Shown: positions 8,451 through 18,490 of the stretch, one piece after another
How the letters are laid out: each line of letters starts with the position of its first letter
Numbering within the stretch: the first letter of the stretch is position 1
Source of the DNA: Halalkalibacter alkaliphilus
GTDB taxonomy: Bacteria > Bacillota > Bacilli > Bacillales > Bacillaceae_D
DNA: 64,000 nt
NCBI RefSeq assembly: GCF_023555415.1
Contig: NZ_JAKRYL010000003.1
Location: forward strand, 124,001 to 188,000
Direction of reading: 5' to 3'
Program-made: the position numbers and the translations under genes
The notes under the pieces: generated by a model
Told to the model about the DNA's origin: nothing
Databases searched by the model: none
The model's input: the letters and a program-made list of their open reading frames with translations, nothing else

Positions 8451-8486
8451 TAAATGAATATCCTATTAAAAATGGGAGGGTACAAA

Positions 8487-10034
8487 ATGAGTGAATACAT
8501 TTTACAAATGGAAAACATCACAAAAGAATTTCCTGGTGTAAAAGCATTAGACGACGTCCAATTAAAAGTTAGAAAAGGTACTGTTCATGCTCTTATGGGT
8601 GAAAATGGAGCAGGAAAATCGACTCTTATGAAAATCATTATCGGGATGTACACACCAGATACGGGAAAAATCATCTTTGATGATGAAGAGTTGAAATTAA
8701 CCAATATTAATGATTCTTTGGATAAAGGGATATCTATGATCCATCAAGAGTTAAGTCCTATTCCGGAAATGACTGTTGCAGAAAATATTTATTTGGGACG
8801 GGAACCAACTTATGGGAAAAGTGGACTCGTAAATAATCGTAAGTTATATCAAATGACTAAAGATCTTTTGAACAGTCTAGAAATAAATCTTGATCCCAAA
8901 ACAAAAATGATTGATTTAAGCATTGCTAATACACAAATGGTTGAGATTGCAAAAGCGATATCCTTTGATTCAAAGTTAGTCATTATGGATGAGCCAACTT
9001 CTGCAATTACAGAAAAAGAGGTTGCTCAACTTTTTAAAATGATCCGCTCATTAAAAGATAAAGGTGTTGGAATTATTTATATTACTCATAAGATGAGTGA
9101 GTTGTATGAAATTGCAGACGATATATCGGTATTTAGAGATGGTCAGTTTATCGGTACTGATACGGCAGCGAATATGGAAAGAGATAGATTAATTAAGATG
9201 ATGGTAGGACGAGAATTAAATCAAGTATTCAATAAGCCTGAACCTATTATTGGAGAAGTGGCATTATCAGTTAAAAATTTAAGTCATAAAGGTTGGTTTG
9301 AAGACGTGAATTTCGAAGTCCGGAAAGGAGAAATCGTCTGTTTTGCAGGTTTGATGGGGGCAGGGAGAACAGAAGTACTTGAGACCATCTTTGGTGTTAA
9401 AAAAGCGGACCAAGGTGAAGTATATGTTCATGGTGAAAAAGTCAAAATTAATACTCCGATAGATGCTATTAAAAGTAATCTAGGTTTTTTAACCGAAGAC
9501 CGGAAATTGACAGGTTTGTTTTTGCCTCTATCAGTTAGAGAAAATATGATTACTGTCAATATTGACCGATATATTTCATCGGGCTTATTGAACTACAAAC
9601 AAGTTAAATTTGACTGCTTAGAGCAAAAAGAAAATCTTAAAATCAAGACACCAAGCATTGATCAAATTGTTGAAAATTTAAGTGGTGGGAACCAGCAAAA
9701 AGTGTTATTAGCAAGATGGTTATTGAAAAACCCAGATATTTTATTTCTAGATGAACCAACTCGTGGAATTGATGTTGGAGCGAAATCAGAATTTTATAAC
9801 ATAATTTTTAAATTAGCAAGCCAAGGAAAAGCAATAGTCGTTGTTTCTTCTGAAATGGCAGAAATATTAGGTTTGTGTGATCGCGTATTAGTTATGCATG
9901 AAGGTCGAATTACTGGTGAATTAAGCAGAGAAGAAGCCAACCAAGAAAAGATTATGCAATATGCTACTGGTCAACAAAATATTAGTACGAAAAATACTAG
10001 TCAAAGCGAAACGCGACAAGCCGTAACTAACTAA
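8487..10034 (+). CDS. RbsA/MglA-type sugar ABC transporter ATPase (two ABC domains)
   Basis: A 515-aa tandem ATPase of the CUT2 class. The first domain has the intact Walker A GENGAGKS at residues 38-45 and 'MDEPTSAIT'. The second has the usual degenerate loop GLMGAGRT, the signature LSGGNQQK, and '[13 protein letters not shown]'. I use the ATG at 8487, 8 bp after GGGAGGG. An in-frame ATG at 8454 sits at the foot of the hairpin without a binding site. It joins the lipoprotein at 7441 and the permease at 10090 in one importer operon feeding the iol pathway. The short polar Ser/Thr-rich C-terminal tail shows no domain. Confidence 0.92.
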   Translation: MSEYILQMENITKEFPGVKALDDVQLKVRKGTVHALMGENGAGKSTLMKIIIGMYTPDTGKIIFDDEELKLTNINDSLDKGISMIHQELSPIPEMTVAENIYLGREPTYGKSGLVNNRKLYQMTKDLLNSLEINLDPKTKMIDLSIANTQMVEIAKAISFDSKLVIMDEPTSAITEKEVAQLFKMIRSLKDKGVGIIYITHKMSELYEIADDISVFRDGQFIGTDTAANMERDRLIKMMVGRELNQVFNKPEPIIGEVALSVKNLSHKGWFEDVNFEVRKGEIVCFAGLMGAGRTEVLETIFGVKKADQGEVYVHGEKVKINTPIDAIKSNLGFLTEDRKLTGLFLPLSVRENMITVNIDRYISSGLLNYKQVKFDCLEQKENLKIKTPSIDQIVENLSGGNQQKVLLARWLLKNPDILFLDEPTRGIDVGAKSEFYNIIFKLASQGKAIVVVSSEMAEILGLCDRVLVMHEGRITGELSREEANQEKIMQYATGQQNISTKNTSQSETRQAVTN

Positions 10035-10089
10035 TATCGGAATGTGGAAGAAGTGTCTAGTGAATTTATTCAGTTTGGAGGAACGTAAG

Positions 10090-11079
10090 ATGGGTCTAGA
10101 GCTAGAAAAGACGGAATCAAAACAAGTGAAGAATAATCAAGGTAAAGAACTAGCAATGAATATATTAAAAAAATATGGTATATTTATCATTCTAATTTTA
10201 CTCATTGTCTTAATGTCCATTTTAACACCCCATTTTCTAAGTGCTACTAACTTGATAAACATTGTAAGGCAGATGTCCATTATAGGTATTATAGCAATAG
10301 GGGTTACACCTATCATTATTACAAAAGGGATAGATTTATCTTCTGGTTCAGTAATTGCATTAGTTTCAGTTGTAGTGGCAACATTTGCTCAAGGAGATTA
10401 TCCGTTAGTTGTTCCGATTTTAGTAGCTCTAGGTGTCGGTTTATTAGCTGGTCTTATTAACGGAACACTTGTAGCAAAAGGAATGCTAGCTCCTTTTATC
10501 GCTACATTAGGAATGATGACAGCTGCACGTGGAGCTGCGATGCTTTATAGTGATGGTCGACCAATTGGTGGTATTTCTGAATCATTTACATTTATCGGTC
10601 AAGGTATTGTTTTTGGGATTCCAGTTCCAGTTATCATCTTTGGATTAGTCGGTTTAGTGACATGGGTACTTCTTAACAAAACAAAGGTTGGTAGATATGT
10701 TTATGCAATCGGAGGAAATGAACAAGCGGCTGTTACAGCTGGTATTAATGTAAGTAGAATTAAGTTAATGGTTTATGCATATGCTGGTCTTTTAGGTGGT
10801 ATTGCCGGTATGATTCTAACATCAAGGATTGCATCTGGTCAGCCACAAGCAGGTATTATGTTTGAGCTAGATGCAATTGCTGCAGCAGTAATTGGAGGTA
10901 CTAGTTTGTTTGGTGGGATTGGTACAGTCGGTGGAACAATTATTGGAGCCTTAATTATTGGTGTTATGAACAATGGTCTAGACCTTTTAGGTGTAAGTTC
11001 ATATTGGCAGCAAATCGTAAAAGGTGCAATTATCGTTGCGGCTGTATATATTGATTCTAGAAAGAACCGTAAAAAATAA
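10090..11079 (+). CDS. RbsC-type sugar ABC transporter permease
   Basis: A 329-aa permease of the ribose/inositol class with 8-10 hydrophobic segments after a polar 30-residue head. The conserved blocks '[12 protein letters not shown]', '[13 protein letters not shown]', '[14 protein letters not shown]' and '[23 protein letters not shown]' are present. The ATG at 10090 has GGAGG 9 bp upstream; an upstream in-frame ATG at 10042 lacks one. It is the last gene of the importer operon and is followed by a terminator-like hairpin at 11104-11160. Confidence 0.92.
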   Translation: MGLELEKTESKQVKNNQGKELAMNILKKYGIFIILILLIVLMSILTPHFLSATNLINIVRQMSIIGIIAIGVTPIIITKGIDLSSGSVIALVSVVVATFAQGDYPLVVPILVALGVGLLAGLINGTLVAKGMLAPFIATLGMMTAARGAAMLYSDGRPIGGISESFTFIGQGIVFGIPVPVIIFGLVGLVTWVLLNKTKVGRYVYAIGGNEQAAVTAGINVSRIKLMVYAYAGLLGGIAGMILTSRIASGQPQAGIMFELDAIAAAVIGGTSLFGGIGTVGGTIIGALIIGVMNNGLDLLGVSSYWQQIVKGAIIVAAVYIDSRKNRKK

Positions 11080-11103
11080 CACTATTGATCTCTGTTTGAG
11101 AAA

Positions 11104-11160
11104 GGGGGCTGTCCCAAAAGGTCAAATACAGACTTTTTGAGACACACCCTTTGTTTTTTT
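11104..11160 (+). terminator. Terminator after the sugar importer operon
   Basis: GGGGGCTGTCCCAAAAGGTC pairs imperfectly with GACTTTTTGAGACACACCC, followed by a T-rich run (TTTGTTTTTTT). It belongs to the recurrent 'TGTCTCAAAAGGTC' hairpin family of this window. Confidence 0.75.
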
Positions 11161-11318
11161 ATTTGAATCACTAAAAAATGTTAGAAAGTATGAAAAAAAG
11201 TAAGTATACTGTTGAAAGCGTTTTATAATAATGTTATTATAAAACTATGTTAATAGACTTGTTACCAAAGTTAAGAAGGGGGTTTGGTTCCGGAGAGACT
11301 TTACTTTTTTGCTTGAAA

Positions 11319-11332
11319 TGAAATCGATTGCA
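11319..11332 (+). promoter_or_regulatory. LacI/CcpA-family operator upstream of iolB
   Basis: TGAAATCGATTGCA fits 13 of 14 cre positions and is identical to the site at 21108-21121 directly after the second LacI gene. Confidence 0.6.
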
Positions 11333-11448
11333 AATTAATTCTCAAAGATAACTCAAATACTAATAGAGTGTAGTGCCTTAGGTGATAGTAAGTGTTGAAG
11401 GTTAACTTTTTGGAACCTAATAAGAAAATTGATTAAAAAAGTATTGAC

Positions 11449-11462
11449 TGAAAACGCTTTTA
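11449..11462 (+). promoter_or_regulatory. cre-like operator upstream of iolB
   Basis: TGAAAACGCTTTTA fits 13 of 14 cre positions. It lies 182 bp before iolB. Confidence 0.45.
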
Positions 11463-11592
11463 ATATTATTCTGTAACAGAAGTTATCAAAATATAACCAA
11501 AACATTACAATTAGTGCAAGGTTATTACAGTCATAGAGGTTCTGATTTTGATACAATTAAATAAAGAACTTACAAAAAAAATTTAGCGTTAA

Positions 11593-11606
11593 TGAAATCG
11601 ATTTCA
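11593..11606 (+). promoter_or_regulatory. Perfectly palindromic operator before iolB
   Basis: TGAAATCGATTTCA is a perfect 14-bp palindrome and a full cre match, 37 bp before the iolB start. It probably overlaps or follows the transcription start, so a bound repressor would block the iol operon. Confidence 0.7.
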
Positions 11607-11643
11607 TTATTTAGAGTTAACTGATTTTTAGGAGGTAGACGTA

Positions 11644-12459
11644 ATGAGCAAATTGCTTCGTAAGCCAGAAAATGCGGAAATTAAAGATGGTGTAACACTC
11701 GTTCATAATGTTACATCTGAAAATTCATCTCTTGAGTATGTAAATTTTAAGATGATTGATTTAGCTCCTGGAGCCACATATTTAGAGGAGTTGGGAAAGC
11801 AAGAGTGTTGTATTGTTGCTGTAACGGGGAAAATCAATGTGACTGATCAAGAAGTTACGTTTGAAAATTTAGGAACACGTGAAACTGTATTTGAAAAAGT
11901 ACCGACAGATAGTGTTTATGTTTCAAACGATCGCACGTTTGAAGTCGTTGCAGTAAGCCAAGCGCGTGTAGCTCTTTGTTATTCACCTTCAGATAAGCAA
12001 TTACCAACGAAGTTAATCAGTGCTGCAGACAATGGAGTAGAGCATAGAGGAACAGGAAACAACAAGAGAATGGTTCACAACATTTTACCAGATTCGGACC
12101 CTTCAGCAAATAGTTTGCTAGTTGTAGAAGTGTTTACAGAAAGCGGGAATTGGTCTAGTTATCCTCCACACAAACATGATCAAGATAACTTACCAGAAGA
12201 GTCATTTTTAGAAGAAACATATTATCATGAGATGAACCCTTCACAAGGTTTTGTATTCCAACGTGTTTATACAGACGACCGCTCACTAGATGAAACGATG
12301 ACAGTTGAAAATGGAAACATGGTCATCGTTCCAGTAGGATATCATCCGGTAGGTGTTCCTGAAGGGTATACTTCATACTATTTAAACGTAATGGCAGGTC
12401 CAACTCGAATTTGGAAATTTTATAACGACCCTGATCACGAGTGGATTCTAAAAGGCTAA
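11644..12459 (+). CDS. iolB: 5-deoxy-glucuronate isomerase
   Basis: IolB isomerises 5-deoxy-D-glucuronate to 2-deoxy-5-keto-D-gluconate in myo-inositol breakdown. The protein is 271 aa, the same as B. subtilis IolB, with two cupin halves. The second half carries the metal-site pattern 'YPPHKHD' and later 'EETYYHE', 'GFVFQRVYT' and 'GYHPV'. The start at 11644 follows TAGGAGGTAGACGTA. It heads the contiguous run iolB-C-D-E, downstream of four operator-like sites. The identification is secure from motifs and context. Confidence 0.96.
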   Translation: MSKLLRKPENAEIKDGVTLVHNVTSENSSLEYVNFKMIDLAPGATYLEELGKQECCIVAVTGKINVTDQEVTFENLGTRETVFEKVPTDSVYVSNDRTFEVVAVSQARVALCYSPSDKQLPTKLISAADNGVEHRGTGNNKRMVHNILPDSDPSANSLLVVEVFTESGNWSSYPPHKHDQDNLPEESFLEETYYHEMNPSQGFVFQRVYTDDRSLDETMTVENGNMVIVPVGYHPVGVPEGYTSYYLNVMAGPTRIWKFYNDPDHEWILKG

Positions 12460-12500
12460 AACTAAAAACAATAAAACTACTAAGAGGAGTGTTAGATAAA

Positions 12501-13496
12501 ATGAATTATAAATTTAATGAAAACAGAGAATTCGATATTATTGCAATCGGTCGAGCGTGTATTGATTTGAACGCAGTTGAATATAATCGCCCAATGGAAG
12601 AAACAATGACATTTTCTAAATATGTTGGTGGTTCACCTGCTAATATCGCAATTGGAAGTTCCAAACTTGGTCTTAAGGCAGGATTTATTGGGAAGCTTGC
12701 AGATGATCAACATGGCCGTTTTATCGAGCAGTACATGAGTGGAGTTGGGATCGACACATCCAATATGGTTGTTGATAAAGAAGGACATAAAACTGGATTA
12801 GCATTTACGGAGATTAAAAGTCCAGAAGAATGCAGCATTTTAATGTATAGACAAGATGTAGCAGATCTTTATCTTGACCAAAGCGAAGTAAATGAAGAGT
12901 ATATTAAAAAATCTAAAGTTCTTCTAGTTTCAGGTACAGCTTTATCAAAAAGCCCATCTCGCGAAGCGGTATTGAAATCAATTAGCTTAGCGAAGAAAAA
13001 TGATGTAAAGGTTATCTTTGAGCTAGATTATCGTCCATATTCTTGGAATAATGCAGAAGAAACTGCCGTGTATTATTCATTAGTTGCTGAACAATCTGAT
13101 GTTGTCATTGGTACTCGTGAAGAATTTGATGCGCTTGAAAATAGAACAACAGAAGGCAATAACGAGGATACAATAAACTACTTATTCAAACACTCACCTG
13201 ATTTAGTTGTTATTAAGCATGGTGTTGAAGGTTCATATGCTTATGCAAAATCTGGAGAAGTGTTCAGAGGTTTAGCATATAAGACAAAGGTACTAAAAAC
13301 ATTTGGTGCAGGTGATTCGTATGCATCGGCATTCTTATTCGCACTAATTAGTGGTAAGGATATTGAAACGGCCCTAAAATATGGAAGTGCTTCAGCTTCT
13401 ATTGTAGTGAGCAAGCATAGTTCATCAGATGCAATGCCATCTGTTGAAGAAATTGAAGGATTAATTGAAAAGAATGAAACCATTTCAGTGGGATAG
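12501..13496 (+). CDS. iolC: 5-dehydro-2-deoxygluconokinase
   Basis: A 331-aa PfkB-family sugar kinase that phosphorylates 2-deoxy-5-keto-D-gluconate. The N-terminal block 'GGSPANIAIGSSKLG' and the C-terminal 'TFGAGDSYASAF' motif with the catalytic Asp are intact. I take the ATG at 12501, preceded by AAGAGGAG. The frame is open to an ATG at 12441 that would overlap iolB by 19 bp. It sits between iolB and iolD in the expected order. Confidence 0.95.
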   Translation: MNYKFNENREFDIIAIGRACIDLNAVEYNRPMEETMTFSKYVGGSPANIAIGSSKLGLKAGFIGKLADDQHGRFIEQYMSGVGIDTSNMVVDKEGHKTGLAFTEIKSPEECSILMYRQDVADLYLDQSEVNEEYIKKSKVLLVSGTALSKSPSREAVLKSISLAKKNDVKVIFELDYRPYSWNNAEETAVYYSLVAEQSDVVIGTREEFDALENRTTEGNNEDTINYLFKHSPDLVVIKHGVEGSYAYAKSGEVFRGLAYKTKVLKTFGAGDSYASAFLFALISGKDIETALKYGSASASIVVSKHSSSDAMPSVEEIEGLIEKNETISVG

Positions 13497-13508
13497 AGGA
13501 GAACGCTT

Positions 13509-15422
13509 ATGAAAACGATTAGATTAACGACAGCTCAAGCTTTAATCAAGTTTTTAAATCAACAATATATTCATGTTGACGGAGAAGAAATTCCATTTGT
13601 AGAAGGGATCTTTAATATCTTCGGTCACGGAAATGTTTTAGGGATAGGTACAGCTTTAGAAAGTGATCCAGGCCATTTAAAAGTGATTCAAGGGAAAAAT
13701 GAACAAGGTATGGCACATGCTGCGATTGCTTACAGCAAGCAATTACTTCGTAAAAAGATTTATGCGATTACAACGTCAAGCGGTCCGGGATCCGCTAACT
13801 TAGTAACAGCTGCAGGAACAGCCCTTGCTAATAATATTCCAGTATTACTAATTCCAGCAGATACGTATGCTACTCGTCAGCCAGACCCTGTATTACAGCA
13901 AATAGAACAAGAGCATAGTCTTGCTATTACAACAAATGACGCATTAAAACCAGTATCTAGATATTGGGATCGTGTAACGCGCCCTGAACAGTTAATGTCA
14001 AGTTTAATTCGTGCGTTTGAAGTAATGACGGATCCAGCTAAAGCAGGTCCTGCAACGGTTTGTATCTCACAAGATGTTGAAGGGGAAGCGTACGACTTTG
14101 ACGAAAGATTCTTTGAAAAGCGTGTTCACTATATCGATCGTAAACCGGCAAGTGACCGTGAGTTAAAAGGTGCTGCTGAATTAATTAAAGAAAGTAAGAA
14201 GCCTGTAATCGTAGTTGGTGGTGGAGCGAAGTATTCAGAAGCTCGCGATATTTTAGTAGAATTCTCAGAGAAATATAATGTGCCAATAGTAGAAACACAA
14301 GCTGGTAAGTCTACTATTGAGCATTCATTTAAAAATAATCTTGGCGGTCTTGGTATTACAGGTACACTTGCAGCTAACAAAGCAGCTCAACAAGCAGACC
14401 TTGTTATTGGTGTAGGAACAAGATATACAGACTTTGCTACATCATCAAAAACGATCTTTAATTTTGATGAAGCTAAGTTTTTAAATGTGAATGTCAGCCG
14501 TATGCAAGCTTATAAGCTTGATGGATATCAGGTAGTAGCCGATGCAAGAACAGCTTTTGAAGCATTAACACCAATGCTTGAAGGATATGTAAGTGAATTT
14601 GGCGACACGATTACTGAACTGAAGGAAGAATGGCTAGCAGAGCGTGACCGCTTAAGCGAAGTAACATTTAGCCGTGAAGGCTTTGTTCCCGAAATTAAAA
14701 ACCATTTCTCTCAAGAAGTGATGAATGAATATGCAGATGCATTAGGAACTGAATTTGCTCAAACAACAGCATTACTAACAATTAATGACACGATTGATCC
14801 TGATAGTATCATCATTTGTGCTGCAGGTTCTCTCCCAGGAGACCTACAACGTTTATGGCATTCATCTGTTCCTAATACGTACCACCTTGAGTATGGGTAT
14901 TCATGTATGGGATATGAAGTTTCAGGTACACTAGGCTTGAAATTAGCTGAACCAACAAAAGAAGTATACACGATGGTTGGTGATGGTAGTTTCTTAATGC
15001 TTCACTCTGAGTTAGTAACAGCAATTCAATATAATAAAAAGATTAACGTCTTATTATTTGATAACTCTGGTTATGGATGTATCAACAACCTGCAAATGGA
15101 TTTTGGCGGCGGAAGTTACTTCTGTGAATTCAGAACAGACGACAATCAAATCTTAAATGTAGATTATGCGAAAGTCGCTGAGGGTTACGGAGCAAAAGCA
15201 TATCGTGCTAATACTGTAGAAGAACTAAAGGCAGCTTTAGAAGACGCAAAGAAACAAGATTGTTCTACGTTAATAGAGATGAAAGTCCTTCCTAAAACGA
15301 TGACAGACGGTTATGAAGGAAGCTGGTGGAACCTTGGAGTTTCTGAAGTATCTGATCGTGAGGGAATTCAAAAAGCATATGAATTCAAGCAAGAAAAACT
15401 AAAAAATGCAAAGCAATATTAA
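13509..15422 (+). CDS. iolD: 3D-(3,5/4)-trihydroxycyclohexane-1,2-dione hydrolase
   Basis: A 637-aa thiamine-diphosphate enzyme, exactly the length of B. subtilis IolD, that opens the cyclitol ring to 5-deoxyglucuronate. It has the three-domain acetolactate-synthase layout. The N-terminal Pyr domain carries the cofactor-activating Glu in 'QGKNEQGMAHA', a central domain follows, and the C-terminal PP domain has 'MVGDGSFLMLHSEL...DNSGYGCINN' for Mg-ThDP. It starts 12 bp after iolC with GAGGAG. Confidence 0.96.
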   Translation: MKTIRLTTAQALIKFLNQQYIHVDGEEIPFVEGIFNIFGHGNVLGIGTALESDPGHLKVIQGKNEQGMAHAAIAYSKQLLRKKIYAITTSSGPGSANLVTAAGTALANNIPVLLIPADTYATRQPDPVLQQIEQEHSLAITTNDALKPVSRYWDRVTRPEQLMSSLIRAFEVMTDPAKAGPATVCISQDVEGEAYDFDERFFEKRVHYIDRKPASDRELKGAAELIKESKKPVIVVGGGAKYSEARDILVEFSEKYNVPIVETQAGKSTIEHSFKNNLGGLGITGTLAANKAAQQADLVIGVGTRYTDFATSSKTIFNFDEAKFLNVNVSRMQAYKLDGYQVVADARTAFEALTPMLEGYVSEFGDTITELKEEWLAERDRLSEVTFSREGFVPEIKNHFSQEVMNEYADALGTEFAQTTALLTINDTIDPDSIIICAAGSLPGDLQRLWHSSVPNTYHLEYGYSCMGYEVSGTLGLKLAEPTKEVYTMVGDGSFLMLHSELVTAIQYNKKINVLLFDNSGYGCINNLQMDFGGGSYFCEFRTDDNQILNVDYAKVAEGYGAKAYRANTVEELKAALEDAKKQDCSTLIEMKVLPKTMTDGYEGSWWNLGVSEVSDREGIQKAYEFKQEKLKNAKQY

Positions 15423-15441
15423 TAATAGAAGGTGAATGCTA

Positions 15442-16341
15442 ATGAGTAATCAAGATATTCTATGGGGAATTGCTCCAATTGGCTGGCGAAATGATGATAT
15501 TCCAGAAATCGGTGCAGAAAATACATTACAACATTTATTAAGTGACATAGTAGTAGCGGGTTTTCAAGGAACTGAAGTCGGAGGGTTCTTTCCTGAAGCT
15601 AAAGTTCTAAACAAAGAACTTAGTTTACGTAACTTAAAAATTGCAGGACAATGGTTCTCAAGCTTCTTGATTCGTGATGGACTAGAAGAAGTAGCTAAGG
15701 ATTTTCACAAGCATTGTGCAAATTTACAGCAAGTAAATGCAGCTGTTGCGGTTGTTTCAGAACAAACATACAGCATTCAAGGTACAAAAAAGAATGTATT
15801 TACAGATAAGCCTTATTTTACGGATGAGGAATGGAATACGTTATGCCAAGGCTTAAATGAGCTTGGAAAAATCGCTGAACAGTATGATTTACATTTAGTA
15901 TTTCACCACCATATGGGAACAGGTGTACAAACGTTAGAGGAAATCGATCGTTTATTAGAAAATACAGATCCTAATCATGTTCACCTTCTTTATGATACTG
16001 GGCACATTTACGTTTCAGATAATGACTATATGACATTATTAAAAAAGCATATGAATCGCATTAAACATGTCCACTTTAAAGATGTAAGACCGAACAAGTT
16101 AGAAGAATGTAAGGCAGCAGGAAATTCGTTCTTAGATTCATTTTTAGATGGTATGTTTACTGTACCAGGTGATGGTTGTATTGATTTCACAGAAGTATAT
16201 CAAACATTACTTGATCATAATTACAAAGGATGGATTGTCATTGAAGCTGAGCAAGATCCAGCAAAGGCCCATCCATTAGAATATGCTTTAATCGCGCGTA
16301 AGTATATTGACGAAAAGTTATTTCAAAAAGTGACCGTCTAA
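15442..16341 (+). CDS. iolE: myo-inosose-2 dehydratase
   Basis: A 299-aa TIM-barrel metal enzyme that dehydrates 2-keto-myo-inositol. Conserved features are '[16 protein letters not shown]' at the N-terminus, '[13 protein letters not shown]', 'LLYDTGHIY', 'HVHFKDVRP' and '[11 protein letters not shown]'. I use the second ATG (15442), 7 bp after AAGGTG; the first at 15436 is too close to it. It is the last gene of the tight iolBCDE run, with a hairpin after it. Confidence 0.95.
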   Translation: MSNQDILWGIAPIGWRNDDIPEIGAENTLQHLLSDIVVAGFQGTEVGGFFPEAKVLNKELSLRNLKIAGQWFSSFLIRDGLEEVAKDFHKHCANLQQVNAAVAVVSEQTYSIQGTKKNVFTDKPYFTDEEWNTLCQGLNELGKIAEQYDLHLVFHHHMGTGVQTLEEIDRLLENTDPNHVHLLYDTGHIYVSDNDYMTLLKKHMNRIKHVHFKDVRPNKLEECKAAGNSFLDSFLDGMFTVPGDGCIDFTEVYQTLLDHNYKGWIVIEAEQDPAKAHPLEYALIARKYIDEKLFQKVTV

Positions 16342-16353
16342 CTAGATAAAACC

Positions 16354-16385
16354 GGGTCTTTCGATTAGAGAGACCCAGCTTTTAT
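16354..16385 (+). terminator. Hairpin between iolE and iolJ
   Basis: GGGTCTTTC (16354-16362) pairs with GAGAGACCC (16368-16376), followed by AGCTTTTAT. The U-run is interrupted, so this may be a partial terminator that lowers iolJ expression. Confidence 0.6.
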
Positions 16386-16415
16386 AATTAAAAGATATAA
16401 GGAGGTGCCTGGTAA

Positions 16416-17288
16416 TTGGCATTAGTATCTATGAAAGATATGCTCAAACACGCAAAAGAAGGAAACTATGCAGTTGGGCAATATAACATTAATAGTTTGC
16501 AGTGGGCGCAAGCAATCCTACAAGCGGCTGAAGAAGAACAAGGACCAGTTATTGTGGCAGCTTCCGATAGACTCGTTGATTATCTAGGTGGGTTTAAAAC
16601 AATAGCAGCTATGGTGAATGCGCTTGTTGAGGAAATGGAAATCACAGTTCCAGTTGCATTGCACTTAGATCATGGAATGAATGTGGAGAGATGTAAACAG
16701 GCGATCGATGCAGGGTTTACATCCGTGATGATTGATGGATCCCACTATTCTATTGAAGAAAATATCGCTATGACTAAAGAAGTAGTCGATTACGCTCAAC
16801 TTCACCAAGTATCTGTAGAAGCAGAAGTAGGAACAGTTGGTGGAATGGAAGATGGACTTATTGGTGGTGTAAAATATGCCGATCCTTATGAATGTTTGCG
16901 TCTTGTTGAAGAAACGGGAGTGGACGCATTGGCAGCCGCTTTAGGATCTGTTCATGGGCCATACCAAGGTGAACCGCAACTCGGCTTTGATGAAATGAAA
17001 CAAATATCAGAAATGACTGGTATTCCATTGGTTTTACATGGAGGGTCAGGAATTCCGGATTACCAAATTAAAAAAGCGATTGAATTTGGACATGCAAAAA
17101 TTAATGTGAATACTGAATGTTTACAAGCATGGGCAAAAGCTGTCCGTGAAGTATTAATAAACGACAGTGATATTTACGATAATCGTGCGATTACTACACC
17201 AGGTAAAGAGGCGATCGTTGCTACAGTAAAAGAGAAGATGAGAGAATTTAATACAAGTAATAAAGCTCCTGAAAAATCTAACGTCTAG
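16416..17288 (+). CDS. iolJ: 6-phospho-5-dehydro-2-deoxy-D-gluconate aldolase
   Basis: A 290-aa class II (zinc) aldolase of the FbaA/IolJ group that splits 2-deoxy-5-keto-gluconate-6-phosphate into malonate semialdehyde and dihydroxyacetone phosphate. The zinc/active-site blocks 'VALHLDHG', '[10 protein letters not shown]', '[11 protein letters not shown]' and 'LHGGSGIP' are present. The start is TTG at 16416, with GGAGGTG 8 bp before it; no earlier ATG fits. Malonate semialdehyde then goes to IolA at 21622. It resembles plain fructose-bisphosphate aldolase, but equal length with IolJ and the iol context favour IolJ. Confidence 0.92.
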   Translation: MALVSMKDMLKHAKEGNYAVGQYNINSLQWAQAILQAAEEEQGPVIVAASDRLVDYLGGFKTIAAMVNALVEEMEITVPVALHLDHGMNVERCKQAIDAGFTSVMIDGSHYSIEENIAMTKEVVDYAQLHQVSVEAEVGTVGGMEDGLIGGVKYADPYECLRLVEETGVDALAAALGSVHGPYQGEPQLGFDEMKQISEMTGIPLVLHGGSGIPDYQIKKAIEFGHAKINVNTECLQAWAKAVREVLINDSDIYDNRAITTPGKEAIVATVKEKMREFNTSNKAPEKSNV

Positions 17289-17301
17289 AAAAGTGTTATT
17301 G

Positions 17302-17332
17302 AAAGACCTGTCACGAAAACAGGTCTTTTTTC
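17302..17332 (+). terminator. Terminator after iolJ
   Basis: AAAGACCTGT (17302-17311) pairs perfectly with ACAGGTCTTT (17319-17328) and runs into TTTTT. A good intrinsic terminator between convergent iolJ and the DeoR gene. Confidence 0.88.
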
Positions 17333-17369
17333 TATATAAAAAGGTCTTCTAGATTGTCTAGTTTTGATG

Positions 17370-18125
17370 TTAATCTGCAATAATCAGCTGAATATTATGT
17401 TCTTGAGCATATTCTGTATATTTATTGGGAGGAACAGTGTCTGTAATTAAAACATCTATATCCTGTAAATCACAGTAGGTCATTACAGCATGCTGATCAA
17501 ATTTATTGTGATCAACTAAAAGAAACACTTCGGAACTTCTTTCAACAACTGTACGTTTGAGATCGCTTTCAAGAGGGCTTGAATTTGTTATTCCGTTCTT
17601 TATTGAAACACCAGCAGAAGCCATAAATGCTTTGTTGATATTATGTGATTTCAGAATATCTTGTTTAATGAAACTAGCAAATGATTTGGTCTTACGTTCT
17701 AATACACCACCAGTTGAAATAACATTTAAGTTTTCAAATGGAAGAGCGTGAATGATGAAATCAAGATTATTCGTTATAATTGTCAAATCAAGTGTTTTTA
17801 TAAACTCGACTATTTCAAGGATCGTTGTTCCTGAGTCGATGAATATAACATCTCCATCTACTATATAACTAGCGGCTTTTTTAGCAATCAGTTGCTTTTG
17901 GTGCAGATTGCGTGTTTTTCTATCTTGAAAAGGTTCAAGTCGTGTTCGGTTTACACTAACTCCGCCATATACTTTTTTATACTCGCCGGATTCAACCAAT
18001 TCTTGTACGTCTCGCCGAATAGTATTTTTCGAAACTCCAAAAACTGTTACCAAATCATCCAAAGAAACCGTTTGATGTTGATTAATATAGTCAGAAATTT
18101 GATTGATGCGTTGTGTCTTTAACAT
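17370..18125 (-). CDS. iolR: DeoR-family transcriptional regulator, probable IolR
   Basis: A 251-aa DeoR-family repressor, the same length as B. subtilis IolR. The N-terminal winged helix is seen as 'VSLDDLVTVFGVSKNTIRRDVQEL', followed by the 'YGGV' wing. The C-terminal sensor domain has 'DGDVIFIDSGTTILE', 'STGGVL' and 'LVDHNKFD'. I use the ATG at 18125, 9 bp from AAGGG. The TTG at 18134 lies on top of that site. It is convergent with iolJ. IolR releases DNA on binding 2-deoxy-5-keto-gluconate-6-phosphate in B. subtilis; its operator here is not evident. Confidence 0.8.
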   Translation of the reverse strand: MLKTQRINQISDYINQHQTVSLDDLVTVFGVSKNTIRRDVQELVESGEYKKVYGGVSVNRTRLEPFQDRKTRNLHQKQLIAKKAASYIVDGDVIFIDSGTTILEIVEFIKTLDLTIITNNLDFIIHALPFENLNVISTGGVLERKTKSFASFIKQDILKSHNINKAFMASAGVSIKNGITNSSPLESDLKRTVVERSSEVFLLVDHNKFDQHAVMTYCDLQDIDVLITDTVPPNKYTEYAQEHNIQLIIAD

Positions 18126-18490
18126 ATTTACCAACCCTTATTTTAAAAATTGAAAGGGAATACCTTTCCCTAGTTTTATGCAATGTACCCATTGTCGTTT
18201 TTTACATTTGAAAACTTATACATATTATATCAACATTTAATCAAGACATCACCATCTATTTTATAAGAAAATCACAAATGACTTCCACTTTTTATAATAT
18301 GTTAGTAACCGTTTTCATTACGTGGTAAAATAGTGATATACTACTTTGTTTTGACAAAGGTTTGAAGATTACTTATAATATTTTATTACTCTTATGACAT
18401 ATCTCAATTGCTAGAAAAATACGACCAAAAATTAGACATTCCCAGTAAAAATAATTTTACAGTGGAAGGAAGGTGAGGTGTTATAAAAAA
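18126..18490 (+). promoter_or_regulatory. Divergent control region between iolR and the first LacI gene
   Basis: 365 bp without a gene. It contains an operator-like AGTAACCGTTTTCA at 18304-18317 and a ribosome binding site for the LacI gene. No consensus promoter is clear in either direction. Confidence 0.4.
18304..18317 (+). promoter_or_regulatory. Operator upstream of the first LacI gene
   Basis: AGTAACCGTTTTCA matches 13 of 14 cre positions. A closely related site, TGTAATCGTTTTCA, precedes the second LacI gene, suggesting autoregulation. Confidence 0.5.

Larger units (their letters stand above)
11161..11643 (+). promoter_or_regulatory. iolB: iolB upstream regulatory region
   Basis: The 480 bp before iolB carry no gene but four operator-like elements: TGAAAGCGTTTTAT (11213-11226, 12/14), TGAAATCGATTGCA (11319), TGAAAACGCTTTTA (11449) and TGAAATCGATTTCA (11593). 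The three best are listed separately. Multiple sites over 400 bp suggest looping repression. Possible -35/-10 elements are ambiguous in this AT-rich stretch. Confidence 0.5.
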